Below the pieces are notes generated by a model that was not told the origin of the DNA, did not search any database, and saw nothing but the letters and a program-made list of their open reading frames with translations. A DNA stretch of 64,000 nt from Ailanthus altissimus (Eukaryota; Streptophyta; Magnoliopsida; Sapindales; Simaroubaceae): positions 17,955,188 through 18,019,187 of the forward strand of contig OX327691.1 in the NCBI GenBank assembly GCA_946807835.1, given 5' to 3'. Positions within the stretch are counted from its first letter, which is position 1, and every line of letters begins with the position of its first letter. This document shows, one piece after another, positions 1 through 13,238 of the stretch. Position numbers and translations under genes: made by a program.

Positions 1-1445
1 TGAAAAAGGCACTTCTTGTGCTAAACTGCATCCTTCTATCTCTCAGCCAATGCGGCGAGCCATTACTGCGGCGCATCTACTTCATACGAGGAGGCAAAAG
101 AGTTTGGTTCTCAAGCTGGGCTTTTAACAGGTGGCTGCCCTCTCATTCTCATCCCTATGACCATATCTTACTTGTGTCGCCCACACATCCAATCCCCATC
201 TCTTATCAAGCCCGTCTTCCTGTCTCAACGACTTCTTTGATCATGGCCACCCAGTTGGCTTTCACCGCAGGTTATGCTTTTCTTCTGTTCATGCAAAAGT
301 TCCCTTCTTATTCCATTAACGCCATGGTTTTGTTAACATTTGGGACCGGTTTTTGGCTTTACATTCAAGCAGTGATCAACCAAATAGGGTTTCTCATGAC
401 GCTAGCATCCTAAGCATTGTATGGATTTATTTTTCCATTGGAGAGTTGACATACAAAAAAGGAAAAACAGGAAATAAGTCATGGACTTGTGATGGAAAAT
501 TCAAAAGATAAGGTGCATGTTTGCCACTGCTTTATGTAATGTGGGAATGCTTGTTAACAATTACTTCAAGGTTATTCTTTCTCTTCCCCGCCAATCATTT
601 CTAAAGCACGAAACAGATATTAATAAGTCATCATGTGTATTATTATCAAGAGTTATGTTTGTGTGTAGACATCTGCAGACTTAAATTATACAATGTTGTT
701 TAGCTCCAAAATAAAGACATCGTTCTCTAAGTGATAATACAATAATTAAATAATTATATGTAAACCGAAATAATTATGTATAACTCAATTCTACATTTAA
801 TTTTTTTTTTAAAAAAGGTCTTGTACTTGAAAATCTATATTCATATAATATTCAATTGTATTAAGAAATTTATTAGTCTTTCTCTGGTGAAATCGATAAT
901 TACTACTTTCTTCTTTAATAAATTCATAATAGTTACAAACTTCTTTTTTTTTTCTGTAATTGATCATTTTTTTAAAAAGAAAATGATTAAAATAAAAAGA
1001 AGTGGTAGATACAAATTTATTAAAGAGAAAGAAGTAGATAAGAATTTTATGAAGAGGCAAATTAATAAATTCCCTTTTTGCTATGAACATTGTCGTATTG
1101 AATTAATCCGGAACCTTTTGCAGGCAATTCAAAGAGAAGGAAGAGAATATTTTTTGGTGGTCTTGTGGTGCGCGATCATGTGGCAATATTTATTTTTTGG
1201 GAAGAATTGAAATCCTCATCTTTGCTATCCGCTATCATAATTGCAGTTCTGCTTCCAATAACTGGTTCTGGCAATTATTTTCTATAAAGAAAATTTTCAA
1301 GCAGAAAAGGGAGTTGCTCTTGCACTTTCGCTTTGGGGCTCTGTTTCATATTTCTACGGTGAGATGAAAGATAGCAAGAAAAAGAAACAAGTTTCAGAAG
1401 TAGATGAATTGCCGCCTCAGCTTCCCGATCCAGGACAGAAAAAAC
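1..1445 (+). pseudogene. Purine permease (PUP family) pseudogene, 5' truncated by window edge
   Basis: Plant purine permeases are plasma-membrane importers of purines and cytokinins with about ten membrane helices. Family-specific segments appear in order but in different frames: GGKRVWFSSW near 85–115, LLTGGCPLILIPMTISYL near 127–180 in a second frame, ARLPVSTTSLIMATQLAF near 213–265 in the first frame, then ALYGFIFPLE after an in-frame stop at 411–413. They are followed by a cytokinin-permease-like NVGMLVNNYFKV near 540–575. Homology resumes at about 1122 with [24 protein letters not shown] and [15 protein letters not shown], then ends in a Lys-rich tail near 1440. About 50 residues are missing between the second and third segments. 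At least three frame changes and several stops show it is dead. A ~545-bp AT-rich insertion (about 577–1121) splits it. The family call is firm; exact lesion positions are approximate. Confidence 0.8.
577..1121. mobile_element. Foldback (inverted-repeat) insertion inside the permease pseudogene
   Basis: This AT-rich block interrupts the permease homology. From about 860 to 1085 it is an imperfect palindrome. The left arm contains TTCTTTAATAAATTC near 909–923 and GAAATTTATTAGTC near 866; the right arm contains their reverse complements near 1016–1030 and 1065. The centre lies near 970. The two arms together give near-mirror open frames on both strands, so the 144- and 93-codon frames here are artefacts of the palindrome. 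A foldback MITE is the simplest reading. I found no clean target duplication, so the class is uncertain. Confidence 0.5.
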
Positions 1446-1486
1446 TGAAGCAATTTTTTTTTATATTTCCTAGTAGTTAGTGAATA

Positions 1487-1517
<31 letters not shown>

Positions 1518-2888
1518 ACTAGTGCTATGAATCTGACATCCAGGGGGATAACAGAGTAAGCCTGTGAAAGAGAAATTCCCCTCTGAATTGGTTTTGTATG
1601 CATGATTCGTGTATCTCCGATCTCAGGATTCAGGAATGTTTATGTATTAATCTGAATACTGGTCGAATCCTAAATAAAGTTGATCACAACTGTTAGATTA
1701 CTGAGTCCGGCCTCGCGAATTTCATGCATTCACATCCACTAATCATATGATAAGCATGAAACCGCACAAAGCTCAACACTTAGGAAAGTTTTCAAGGTTT
1801 CAAAATCTCTGCTCCAATTAATTGAAGTTTAACTATAAACAAAAACTAGGAATGAATAAAAAAGTACTTAAATAAAAAAAATTGAATTGATTGGTTCAAT
1901 TTAATATTAGAATATAAAAATTAATTAATCGAATTTTTATTTCAAATTTTAAATATATTATAATCGATTTGGTTCAATTTCTTATGCTTAAACTGATGGT
2001 TTCATTTATGTGAAATCTATTCAATTTCGGTTTAAATCTAAACCAAATCAAAATCGAATTTTTTCCACCCTAATATTTCATACTTGAAATTGAAACATGT
2101 CCTCCTTTTTCAAAGATGAGATGGTTAAGAGAAATGCCAATTTCTATCCAGTATCACTCGACGGCGATGCTTTCTGATTACAACACTGTTGCTTTGACAG
2201 TTAAAACATTATTTATCAAAAACGTAAAGAGAAAAAGTATCAATCATCATCTTACCGAACCAATTATGGCATAAGCTAGCAATGATAAAAGGCTCGGGCC
2301 TAATCCACTCATTGGCCACCGTACCTAGAGGCGAGCTGCCAAAAACCGAGAGTACCATTCGTGCATTCGCAAAAATAACCTCTTTCCACCCAGCAGTTAG
2401 GAAATAAAGTCAACTTCCTCAATACAGTAAAGAATAAACAGCTTATCAAGAAGTTGCTAATGAGAGATGAAAAAGTAAGAATAACAATGGCGTTCATCTT
2501 CACTCCATGACATTTACTGCAGTGCTAAGTGATAACTAATGATAAAAATGTCGCAGTTCCCTTTTTTTGGAGGAAAAAAGGGAAACACAGGTAATTTAAT
2601 GGTATTTTTATTATAACTGATTATTTATCACTGTACAACAATTACAATTGATGAACGAGGAGAAAACTCTAGCAAAAGCAAAAACCGTCTCCTCTATTAA
2701 AACCAAAAACTGAGAGAAGTGTCGATGAATGGCTGCCAAAGAATGGGGATGGATAAAGATATTATAGAAGTTTATATTAAGATACTGTTAACTTCTGCCT
2801 AAAAAAATTCTTCAGGACAGGAGGCAGCAGTTCCAACATTGTTGATAGTTGGCACTTAATCTCCATCAAAGTTGCCTTGAGGTGGTCT
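1446..2888. other. Intergenic, AT microsatellite and possible MITE; 3' UTR of the DnaJ gene at the right
   Basis: An (AT)n microsatellite lies at about 1489–1516. Between about 1860 and 2080 there are complementary runs rich in GGTTCAATTT and AATTGAACC-like words that end in TTTTCCACCC, as in common plant MITE-like repeats. No gene is visible. The last few hundred bases next to 2889 should hold the 3' UTR of the minus-strand DnaJ gene. Confidence 0.4.
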
Positions 2889-5800
2889 TCAGCTCATGGT
2901 TTTACTCAAGAATAACAGGATTAACACAAATAGAGATAACTCAACCATAAACTTGGGTTCTGTCACGTGTTCAACAATTTGCCGCCACCTGAAAGTTCAA
3001 CCAGTAGATAGCTGCTGATAAAGCCTGTTGTCCATTTCAGGATCTTCATTACAAACATAAGAATGACTAAATGGCCAATCACACCAAGTTGCTACTAAAT
3101 TGTATCAAACTACTAATCATATGAAGCTACTGCTTCAACAAATAATAATTCAATTTTCTACTATGTAAAAAAAGCTCAGTATCAGTTTAAAACTTGTTTA
3201 CTTTAATGGACAAGAAATATTTCTGAAACAAGGAAAAGGGGCAATAGAACGAATTCTACAAATCAAACCCCAAAAAGAACAATTAAAGGAAGTGCTAATC
3301 CCCTAGATTTCATAATGAAGTCAAAATACACATAGATGGTATTTTAATGAACCAGTCAATGATCCAAAAAAGTAGAATATCCAAGACTAACTGTACTCAC
3401 TTTATTTCTCCTACAACATTGATCAGTATCATTCAGGAGACTTATATTTTTGCACAGAATAATGTAAGAAATCTCTCATGAAAGGATCATGCAGACAACT
3501 ATCTTATGCCTAGACATAATTTAAATTGAAACTTTCAAAAGGATTAATTAATCAGGTAGAAATCAAAGTTTGCAAGAACTACTAGGTAATAAATACATTA
3601 TGAAAGAAAAAAGTACTTACCAATTTTCTTCAACAGAGGTTTTGTTTTCATTACTAATTTCTTCCTTTGCGAATTCTTCTAAAACAGCACGCTGGCGTTC
3701 ATTTAATTCACTAACCAGAAAAGAAAGAAGTCATAAGTTCACTTCTCTATTTAAAGTTCCAAAAGTACCAAATTGAAATGTCAGTTAACCGATGCTCCTT
3801 TAGCAAAGTAGAATTTCTGCCCATATATCCAAAATATATAAGATTGCAGAAAAGAAAACAAGGAAAGAAGATGTTCTTCAACAGACAATGATTCCAAACG
3901 CCACATTCATCCTTGAACTTGTAGAGTGAACACATTGAGCAATAATTATTAACAATTTACAACCAAACAGAAATTGTCAAAATATTTAATTGATACAACT
4001 GCAATGCAACAAGAAAAAGGCTTACATAGGGAAGTTAACACGGAACCGCACAAATTGATCGCCATGGTCTAGAATAAAACCATGCTTTGGCAATCCTGCA
4101 GGAACTTAAAGCTTAAGCATATATTTTACGGGATGGGAGCAACTTCAAGCATTATAATATATGATTAATGTACCTTTCCCTCTTAGTACCAGAAGTTGTC
4201 CAGGTTGAGCCCCCTTTGGTATCTGCTATGGCCATAATTACCACCAAAAAGTATAAGCATCAAAGAGGCCTGGAGCAACCAAAACTTCATAGAAACAGAT
4301 ATAACTAGAAGGTGCAATTCCAAACATGCAGTCTGGATAATATGGATATCATATTTTACCATTCAAAATATAATCCAATAAATTAAAGAATCTAATGCAG
4401 GCAGCAAATTATAACAGATCAAAAAGGATAAAAAAATTTAAATCAGGAATAACTTTTGCCTCCAATACTTCGTCACATTCGGATTGTTGAGTTTCCACCA
4501 TGCAAATACCCTGTCTTCCAGATTTTGTCAAATGAATTGTGTCCAACCACGTCAGGAATATGGCCTCTCAAATGCATGTTCATGATAAGCCAATATTTAT
4601 GAGCCTAACTAAACATGCTCTGCACATGCCAGCAAACTAACTTCACCCTAGCACTTTTTGTTCTTGAATTCGGTTTCTTTAGTGTTAAACTTTTTGTTGA
4701 TTGAGTTTAAAATTTTGATCAAATTTCAACCACACTTAATTATGTATGAGAAATACAAACAGCTTCCTGCATTTAGAAAAAACTAACATTCTGCTTAGAA
4801 TTATATGAAAATGAAAAAAGAAAAAGAAGATAAGGACAGAACTATTACTTTTATTTGCACCTTCCCAGACAAAGTTGGAACATCAACCCTTCCACCAAGA
4901 ATAGCCTGTATGAAAATTCAAACAATTATGTTATTTTACATGAAGCTTACTCTAGAAGAGAACAAACAAATATACATGAAAATAAGGATAAAATTTCATT
5001 TTCTTCCACTGACAGTAAGAATTTACAAGATATCAACCCGTAAGTGGATCAAGAAGGTAAACAAATTTAACAAAGATTAAAAAATGGAGAAAGATGGTGA
5101 CACAAATCATGCCGAGTATAGAACCTGAAATGTGGCCTAAAGCATAGATCAGATAAGGAAAACCACACAAATGAGAAAATGTGATCCATAATGATTCAGT
5201 TCTCACTTGTGTAAAGCTGATATTAGAGTCCACATATATATCAGCACCATCTCTAGCAAAGACAGGGTCCTTGGCTACCTGCGTTAACAAAAAAAAAAAA
5301 ATATCCGCTTCTAGAAAAACAAGCCATTGAATGTGCAAACCTACTTTAAATCACATTAGAGTAAATTCAGAATCTAATTTTCATACATTGGTGAGAGAGG
5401 GATCTAATGATTAATAAAGCCAATCTAGCTAAGGAATGAATAGTGTAAAACATGCCTTTAATTTAATGGACAGGTTCCCGGGTTGGATTCCTTTTCCAGC
5501 AGCATTACCAGCCTCTGGTACGCGTATCGTATCTCCAGAATCAACACCTAATCAATTTATAGAGAAAACAGAGAAAGAAAAATAAAAAAGATGAATGCAA
5601 AAACTTCAAAAATGAAGCATAAAATAATATAACTTTATCATTGAAGATAGATCAAAGAAATGATTAGATAAAGATTCAAATATTGGACTCTCATCCTATA
5701 GCGCATTCAATATTCAGCATGGTAGGCTCACAAGCATGTTTCATTACCAGCTGAAGTTATACTTCCTTCAGAGTAATGTATGAAGTGATTGGTGTTGACC

Positions 5801-8800
5801 TAAAACTACTCTACACCACTTGTTTGCAAACCCACATCACAAAGAGCTGGGGATCAGTTATCTCAACCTTATGTTCCCAGCCCTCCTGAAAGTCTGCACC
5901 TGTTCTTAGTAGACATTGAGCCAAGCTCAACTGAAAGTCTAAAAAGCTTGTACAAACTGCAGCTACATTGAATTCACATCACCTAAGCTTGAACAGATAG
6001 ATATTTAATTCATTCACAATTCATTTTCATCCCTAATCAAGGGGAATTGTTCCAATAAAGAAAATCAGAATGATACAATTTTCACCAGGCAACCAAAATA
6101 ATTTGCTGGGTCATATACACTCTCAAGATGACATTTGCAAGTTCATGAAGCAAGTATGTTTGGACACGATCCTTCATGAAAAACATTATATAGCTCCATT
6201 TGCTATGCCAGCCTGATGAACTGGTTATAACTTTGACAATTAGCATCACGGACCAAGATATATGACAAAATTCAAAAGCAAATCACTCAATTTTATCTTT
6301 CTCTTTTAAACTTAATTTTCTTATAGATGGAAAAAAACTAAACCTAGTACCTTCAATAAACCACATCTTAGGCACCTAAGAAGTAGCTCAATTGGTGTCA
6401 TGATGAAAGAAAAGAATTAAAATCAACCTGCTGGAATTGTTACTTCAACATCCTTAACACCCTCAACCACCCCTGATCCCCTACATGACATACAGTGTTC
6501 CTGGAACAGATGGGAAAAAAGAAAACAGCCAACATCAGTTATAACAACATATGAGACTTTATTTAACTATTCACTTGAATTGGCACCAGACCTTAATGAT
6601 CCGTCCCGACCCTTTACAGGAGCTGCATGTTGACGTAAATGGAGGAATAGTAACCTGGTCCAAAGTTGGACAAGCAAGACCAGTTGAATTAACGACCAGC
6701 TGAATTCTAAAATGACCAGCAAAAGATATTATCCCACAAAGTGAACCCTTTTCAGAAAGATTTTATCCACTACAGAATAAATCCTCAGAGCACTTACTTT
6801 TCCTAGGCCTTGACATGTTGGACAGATTTTTGTTTTGGCATCAGATGGATGGCCATGCCCATCTGCATCAATAGACATGTAAAAATGCACAAAAAAAAGT
6901 CAAATAAACAAATTTCTATTAAAATCGAGAGAATGAGAATGAAAAGACTCATATAAGCAATTGAGGCCTTAGTGCTGCAAGGTTCCTCAAAAGTAGCATG
7001 ATCCTAGAACTATTAGTTTTACTCACAGCAAGATTCACAGGGCACAAATGCATCAAAAGACAAATGTTTTGTACATCCTTTAGCAGCTTCAGAAAAAGAG
7101 AGTAACAGCTCCACCTATGGAATTCAAAACAAAACACAATATAGTTATTTAGAGTGGAGATGTAGAGACTGGTGAACAGAAGCAAACAAGTTCACCTGAA
7201 TGTCTGGTGCAAAATGATCTGTCTCATCTTCAAAAATCTGCAAGCCATTTATGGCTTGTAAATTCAATATTAAAAAGTTGTAACAAAAGACTACATTAAG
7301 ATGAAAAATTAGGAGACAGTAAAGATACCTCAGAGAATATTTTGTGGAATGAATCAGAGAAATGAGTTCGATAAGCATATCTGAAGCCCTCTGCATCACC
7401 AGTATCATATTCTACATTCTCTGAGCCTCTACTTCGCTTCTTCAACAACATGAGGATAACAAGAATGATGAAGTTAGTTTAAAAACCTTCCAAGCAAAAC
7501 ATAGTCCTTTTTAGAGTCTAAATTAACATGCCCACTTTAAAGAACCAAACAAGAGTAAGCATAGACAAGAGATACCTAATGACTACAAAATCACAAATTA
7601 AAAGTTGAAAAGTAAGTAAATACACAGAAAACAGAGAGGAATAGAGAAGAAAAAAGTTGATACCCTGTCATATTGCTCTCTCTTATCTGAATCTCGCAAT
7701 GTCTGCAATATGCAAGGATGAATTGCATATCAAAATATAGAAAATCAAGGCGAGAACATGATAATTTCTCTTGTTTATTGGGAAGATTAAGATACTAATG
7801 AAGAGAGAAAACACTTAACATGTCAGAAGAAAAATCACAAGAAAAAAAAAAACAAAATTGAACACTCCACAGTTCAAGCAGAACCACAAACCTCGTAGGC
7901 ATCTCTTATCTCTTGAAATTTCGTCTTTGCAGAAGGATTATTCTTATTTGCATCTGGATGGTACTTCTTTGCAAGCTGCACCAATTCAAAGAAATTCAGC
8001 AACTTAAACATTAAACAAAAGAAAAGGCATAGCCACTACCAGAACAAAGAACAGAACATCGTGAATACAAGATGGTAGAAGAAAGAAACAACAGCTTGCA
8101 TCACAGGACATTGTATATTATGCTATGGCGGTTCCTCTAGCACTGATACAATTTAAATTCCTCAAATAAAAGCATATTCGATGCCTAAAATATACTCACA
8201 GAATGAAACGCCTTTTTTATATCATCTTGGCTGGCATTTTCAGGAACACCAAGAACTTTGTAGTAGTCTCGCTGACTGGAGGAGCAAGATCCTGTAAGAA
8301 TAAAGTGAGCTATAATAACGAAAGCTAAAAAACTATATACTACAATTTCCTTTTTTTGCAGAAAAAAGAAAAGGTCAAAGATAAAATGAAGACCTGTAGC
8401 ATGAAAACATCGCTTTGTAATCAACATTCCAGTGATAGCAAAATCAGCAGGTTTCCGATTAATAGAACTACAACTGTGCAAAGCTTAACCAAACAAAAAG
8501 AATAAGGGTAAAGAAAATGCAAATAAATATAATTAGACGATAGCTCAGCATCAATTAACGAATTTTAGGAAGCTCACAAAAAAGAGCTTACCTCGTTTAT
8601 GAAGTAATGATTGATGCAATCTACAAGCTTTCCCAAGCCAATAAGATTTATGAATGGGCGATTCTACAGCCATAGATGACAGCAATTGCCTTCGATACTG
8701 CTAAACAAAAAATAATTAAAAATTAAAATCCAACATGAGGAAAAAAAAAAAAGAAAGAGTAATTAGTAATAATTTTTGGTTCATGAACTGACCAGTAGCC

Positions 8801-8816
8801 AGCTAAATCTTCCCAT
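2889..8816 (-). CDS. ATJ1: Mitochondrial type-I DnaJ (Hsp40) co-chaperone, ATJ1-like, 19 exons
   Basis: DnaJ proteins stimulate the ATPase of Hsp70 and hand it unfolded substrates. Exons read on the minus strand: 8793–8816, 8592–8700, 8394–8483, 8200–8291, 7892–7975, 7664–7702, 7329–7439, 7196–7237, 7027–7114, 6798–6862, 6592–6654, 6428–6500, 5456–5547, 5207–5278, 4849–4905, 4174–4222, 4026–4095, 3621–3710, 2889–2988. These join in frame to 469 residues. An N-terminal basic leader (MGRFSWLL…) suits mitochondrial import. The J domain starts near residue 80 with HPD at 111–113. The zinc-binding region has four CxxC pairs at 223/226, 240/243, 258/261 and 272/275. The C-terminal substrate domain ends near 436, then comes WWRQ and a hydrophobic segment at about 449–465. 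Exon 13 has a GC donor. The closest known family is Arabidopsis ATJ1 (mitochondrial). Start and small exons rest on splice logic, not transcripts. Confidence 0.9.
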
Positions 8817-9386
8817 TTTCAACAAACAAAAAAGCTAGTAATTCTCTGAGTGTGTTATGCGCCAAATTTAAATAAATTATGTTGTTTATAAGTAAAAGTT
8901 TGCCGTGTTAAGCACGAAATGAATAATCAAAATAAAAGATAAAATGAATCTTTTGCATCGGCAGTTTGAACTTTATTTGGACTCGAACCAAACGTATGTT
9001 TTATTTTTTTTAAAAAATTGATCAGAATGAAAACAAGATGAAACCGTGAAGGGTTTAATTGGGGCTTAACGAATATCTTTGGCAGGAAAACGATGCCGTT
9101 TAATGACACACAAGGTTAAACTGTCAATTCAATCTGGACCATCGATTTGGTGGGATCTACTTATATGGACGGTCTGGACATTTATGCATCTTTGCAAAAA
9201 TAATCACTTTTAAAGCTAAGTTATAGGAAAAATCAAAGTATTATGGGCTATGACAAAAAATACCCTAAATTTTACCAGCTTGAAAACTCAGCCTACTCTT
9301 TCAAGTTGAACTCCCAGTCCCAGAGAACGGGAAACGATGACACCATCCAAGCATAAATCGCGCCAAAGACTAAAAGAAAGGCGTCG
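8817..9386. promoter_or_regulatory. Shared divergent promoter region of the DnaJ and PPR genes
   Basis: The 570 bases separate two start codons that face away from each other, so both promoters must lie here. It is AT-rich with no clear paired TATA boxes. No coding potential is visible apart from chance frames. Confidence 0.5.
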
Positions 9387-11169
9387 ATGGCGATTCGCTC
9401 GCTTTTCGCGAATCTAAACCGGTGAGTTTCAAAATCCTCTCTTTTTTTCCTTTTTATCCTTTTTGGTAAATATCTTCTTATTAGTTCTCATAGTCACTGT
9501 AAAATTATTATTGAAATTTGCAGCAACAAGGCCCAGTTGGAAATATTAACTACCTGGAGGTTCATGACCTCACGCGCTTCCGCGATGAAACCGTTCACAA
9601 AATCAATTATCAGCGAGGACGACGACCTTGGATGTAACATTCGGAGATTGACATCTCCAAGGCGCAGCGCAGCCACGGTGATTCAAAATTGGGTTGATTC
9701 GGGCCACAATGTCACCGTTTGGGAGCTCCGATTTATCTCCGGGAAGCTCCTCAAATTCAAGCACTACAAACACGCTCTGGAGGTCTCATTTTGCTCCCAA
9801 TATTCGTTCGTTGCGGTTTTCCAATTTTATCGCTTCGATTTCAATTTCGTTTACGCAATGGTGCATTGATTACTTTCGCTTGAATAACTTATCCCCAATA
9901 TGTTTATTCGATTACATTAGACATTTATATACAAATATTGACATGGATGGAAACTCAAGACAGTTTCTGGATGTCACCTGCCAATCATGCCATCAGATTG
10001 GAACTAATAATCAAAGTCCACGGTTTAGCTGAGGGTGAGGAGTATTTCGCTCGTATACCCAACAGTGCTTCACAGAAAGCCGCCTGTCTTACCCTTCTTC
10101 ACTGTTATGTGAAAGAAAGAACAACAGACAAAGCTGAGGCACTTATGGAAAAACCGAGTGGCTTGGGACTGCTTGTGAACCCTCATCCATTTAATGACAT
10201 GATGAAGCTTTATATAGCCACGTCTCAGTATAATAAAGTGCCCCTTGTTATTATGCAAATGAAGCAAAACAAAATAGCCAGAAATATGTTCTCTCCTACA
10301 ACCTTTGGATGAATGCTTGTGCTCAGAGTTCTGGGGTATCTTCAGTGGAGATGGTTTATAAAGAAATGTTGAGTGATAAAAATGTCAAAGTGGAATGGAG
10401 CTCCCTATCTACTTTAGCCAATGCTTATATAAAAGCAGGCCTGGATGAAAAATCCCTTCTGGCTCTAAAACATGCAGAGAAGAAGCTATCTACTAGCAAC
10501 CACCTTGTTTATTTCTTCCTTATGACGCTATATGTGTCGATGAATGTTAAGGAGGGGGTTCTTCAGCTTTGGGAGGCTAGTAAAGCAGTAGGTGGGAGAA
10601 TCACTTGTGCCAATTACATTTGTGTATTATCTTGCTTGGTGAAGCTAGATGATCTCATGGAAGCTAAGAGGATTTTTGTAGAATGGGAGTCCAATTGTCG
10701 GAATTTTGACATTAGAATTTCTAATGTTCTTTTAGGTGCATACATGCGAAATGGACTGATAAAAGAAGCTGAAACGTTACATCTCCATATATTAGAGAGA
10801 GGTGGTTTGCCAAACTATAAAACATGGGAAATTCTTATGGAGGAATGGGGGAAAAGCAATAATATGGACAAAGCTATACATGCAATGAAGAAAGGGATTC
10901 CTATGTTGAAACATTGTGATTGGAGATCATCACATGGTATTTTATTGGCCATTACTGAGTACTTTGAGAAGGATGGAAATTTAGAAAAAACAAACTGGTA
11001 TCTTAGAGTTGTCCATTTGGGTCTAGCAAGTTTACCATTGTATAAATCATTGCTTAGAATGAACTTTAGTGCCCAGAAACCTGCTTTTCACATCCTTAAA
11101 ATGATGGAACAGGATAAAATAGAGATGGATGATGAGACTTCTACCCTTGTCCAAGCCTTTAACTTGTAA
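9387..11169 (+). pseudogene. P-type PPR protein (At2g20710-like, organellar), probably inactivated
   Basis: P-class pentatricopeptide proteins bind organellar RNA through tandem 35-residue repeats. Exon 1 is 9387–9421 (MAIRSLFANLN…) and exon 2 is 9524–9782 (…FKHYKHALE then GTCTCA donor). Homology resumes at 9935 with ILTWMETQ-like sequence, then AIRLELIIKVHGL, PHPFNDMMKLY, SYNLWMNACA and further helical repeats to the stop at 11167–11169. Two lesions are visible. The expected acceptor before 9935 reads AA at 9933–9934, and no in-frame alternative AG was found. A 2-bp AT duplication near 10284–10287 shifts the frame from the one ending at 10310–10312 to the one running through NLWMNACA. Everything else is well kept, so loss is recent, or the allele is polymorphic, or the lesions are assembly errors. 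Family is known; targeting to mitochondria is inferred from relatives. Confidence 0.8.
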
Positions 11170-11603
11170 GACAGACTGCAGACTCAATCCTAATGGCTTC
11201 CCACAGAGACTGGATGAGACTTGTTAAAATCTTTCCTGGGATTGTTTTGAAGAACAGAGCGAGCAAATGAAACAAGGAATCTCATATACCACAACCAAAA
11301 CTCCAAGGAAAGTTTGTTAGTTGTTTAAAATTTTAAGTTTTACCACTTTAGTGCTTTAAATGGAAACAAAGGGATATGCGAGGGTTTTTAGGCTTCTGGC
11401 AGATGTATACACAGCCTTGGGCAGTAGCAGCAGTTAGCTATAAGGTATATTCTTATGATATTTGATATACAGTCTTAAAGAGATCATTACAAATCTATGT
11501 TGGCATATGCCTTATTTATGATTATATGTAGTCTAGGAGCAGTACTTATAATTCATATGGAGGCACCTTCAAGCCTGTGCAATTGCAAATGAGGGTAAGG
11601 ACT
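11170..11603. other. Convergent intergenic region: 3' ends of the PPR locus and the GST gene
   Basis: Two genes end facing each other here, so the stretch should hold both 3' UTRs. I see no other gene or repeat in it. Confidence 0.4.

Positions 11604-13238
<1,635 letters not shown>

Noticed and set aside
776..1210. 144-residue plus-strand and 93-residue minus-strand frames
   Set aside because: Mirror products of the palindrome; one shares its end with permease remains but is not a gene.
6385..6410. tRNA-like A-box (AGTAGCTCAATTGGTG)
   Set aside because: There is no B-box or cloverleaf downstream, and it lies in an intron of the DnaJ gene.
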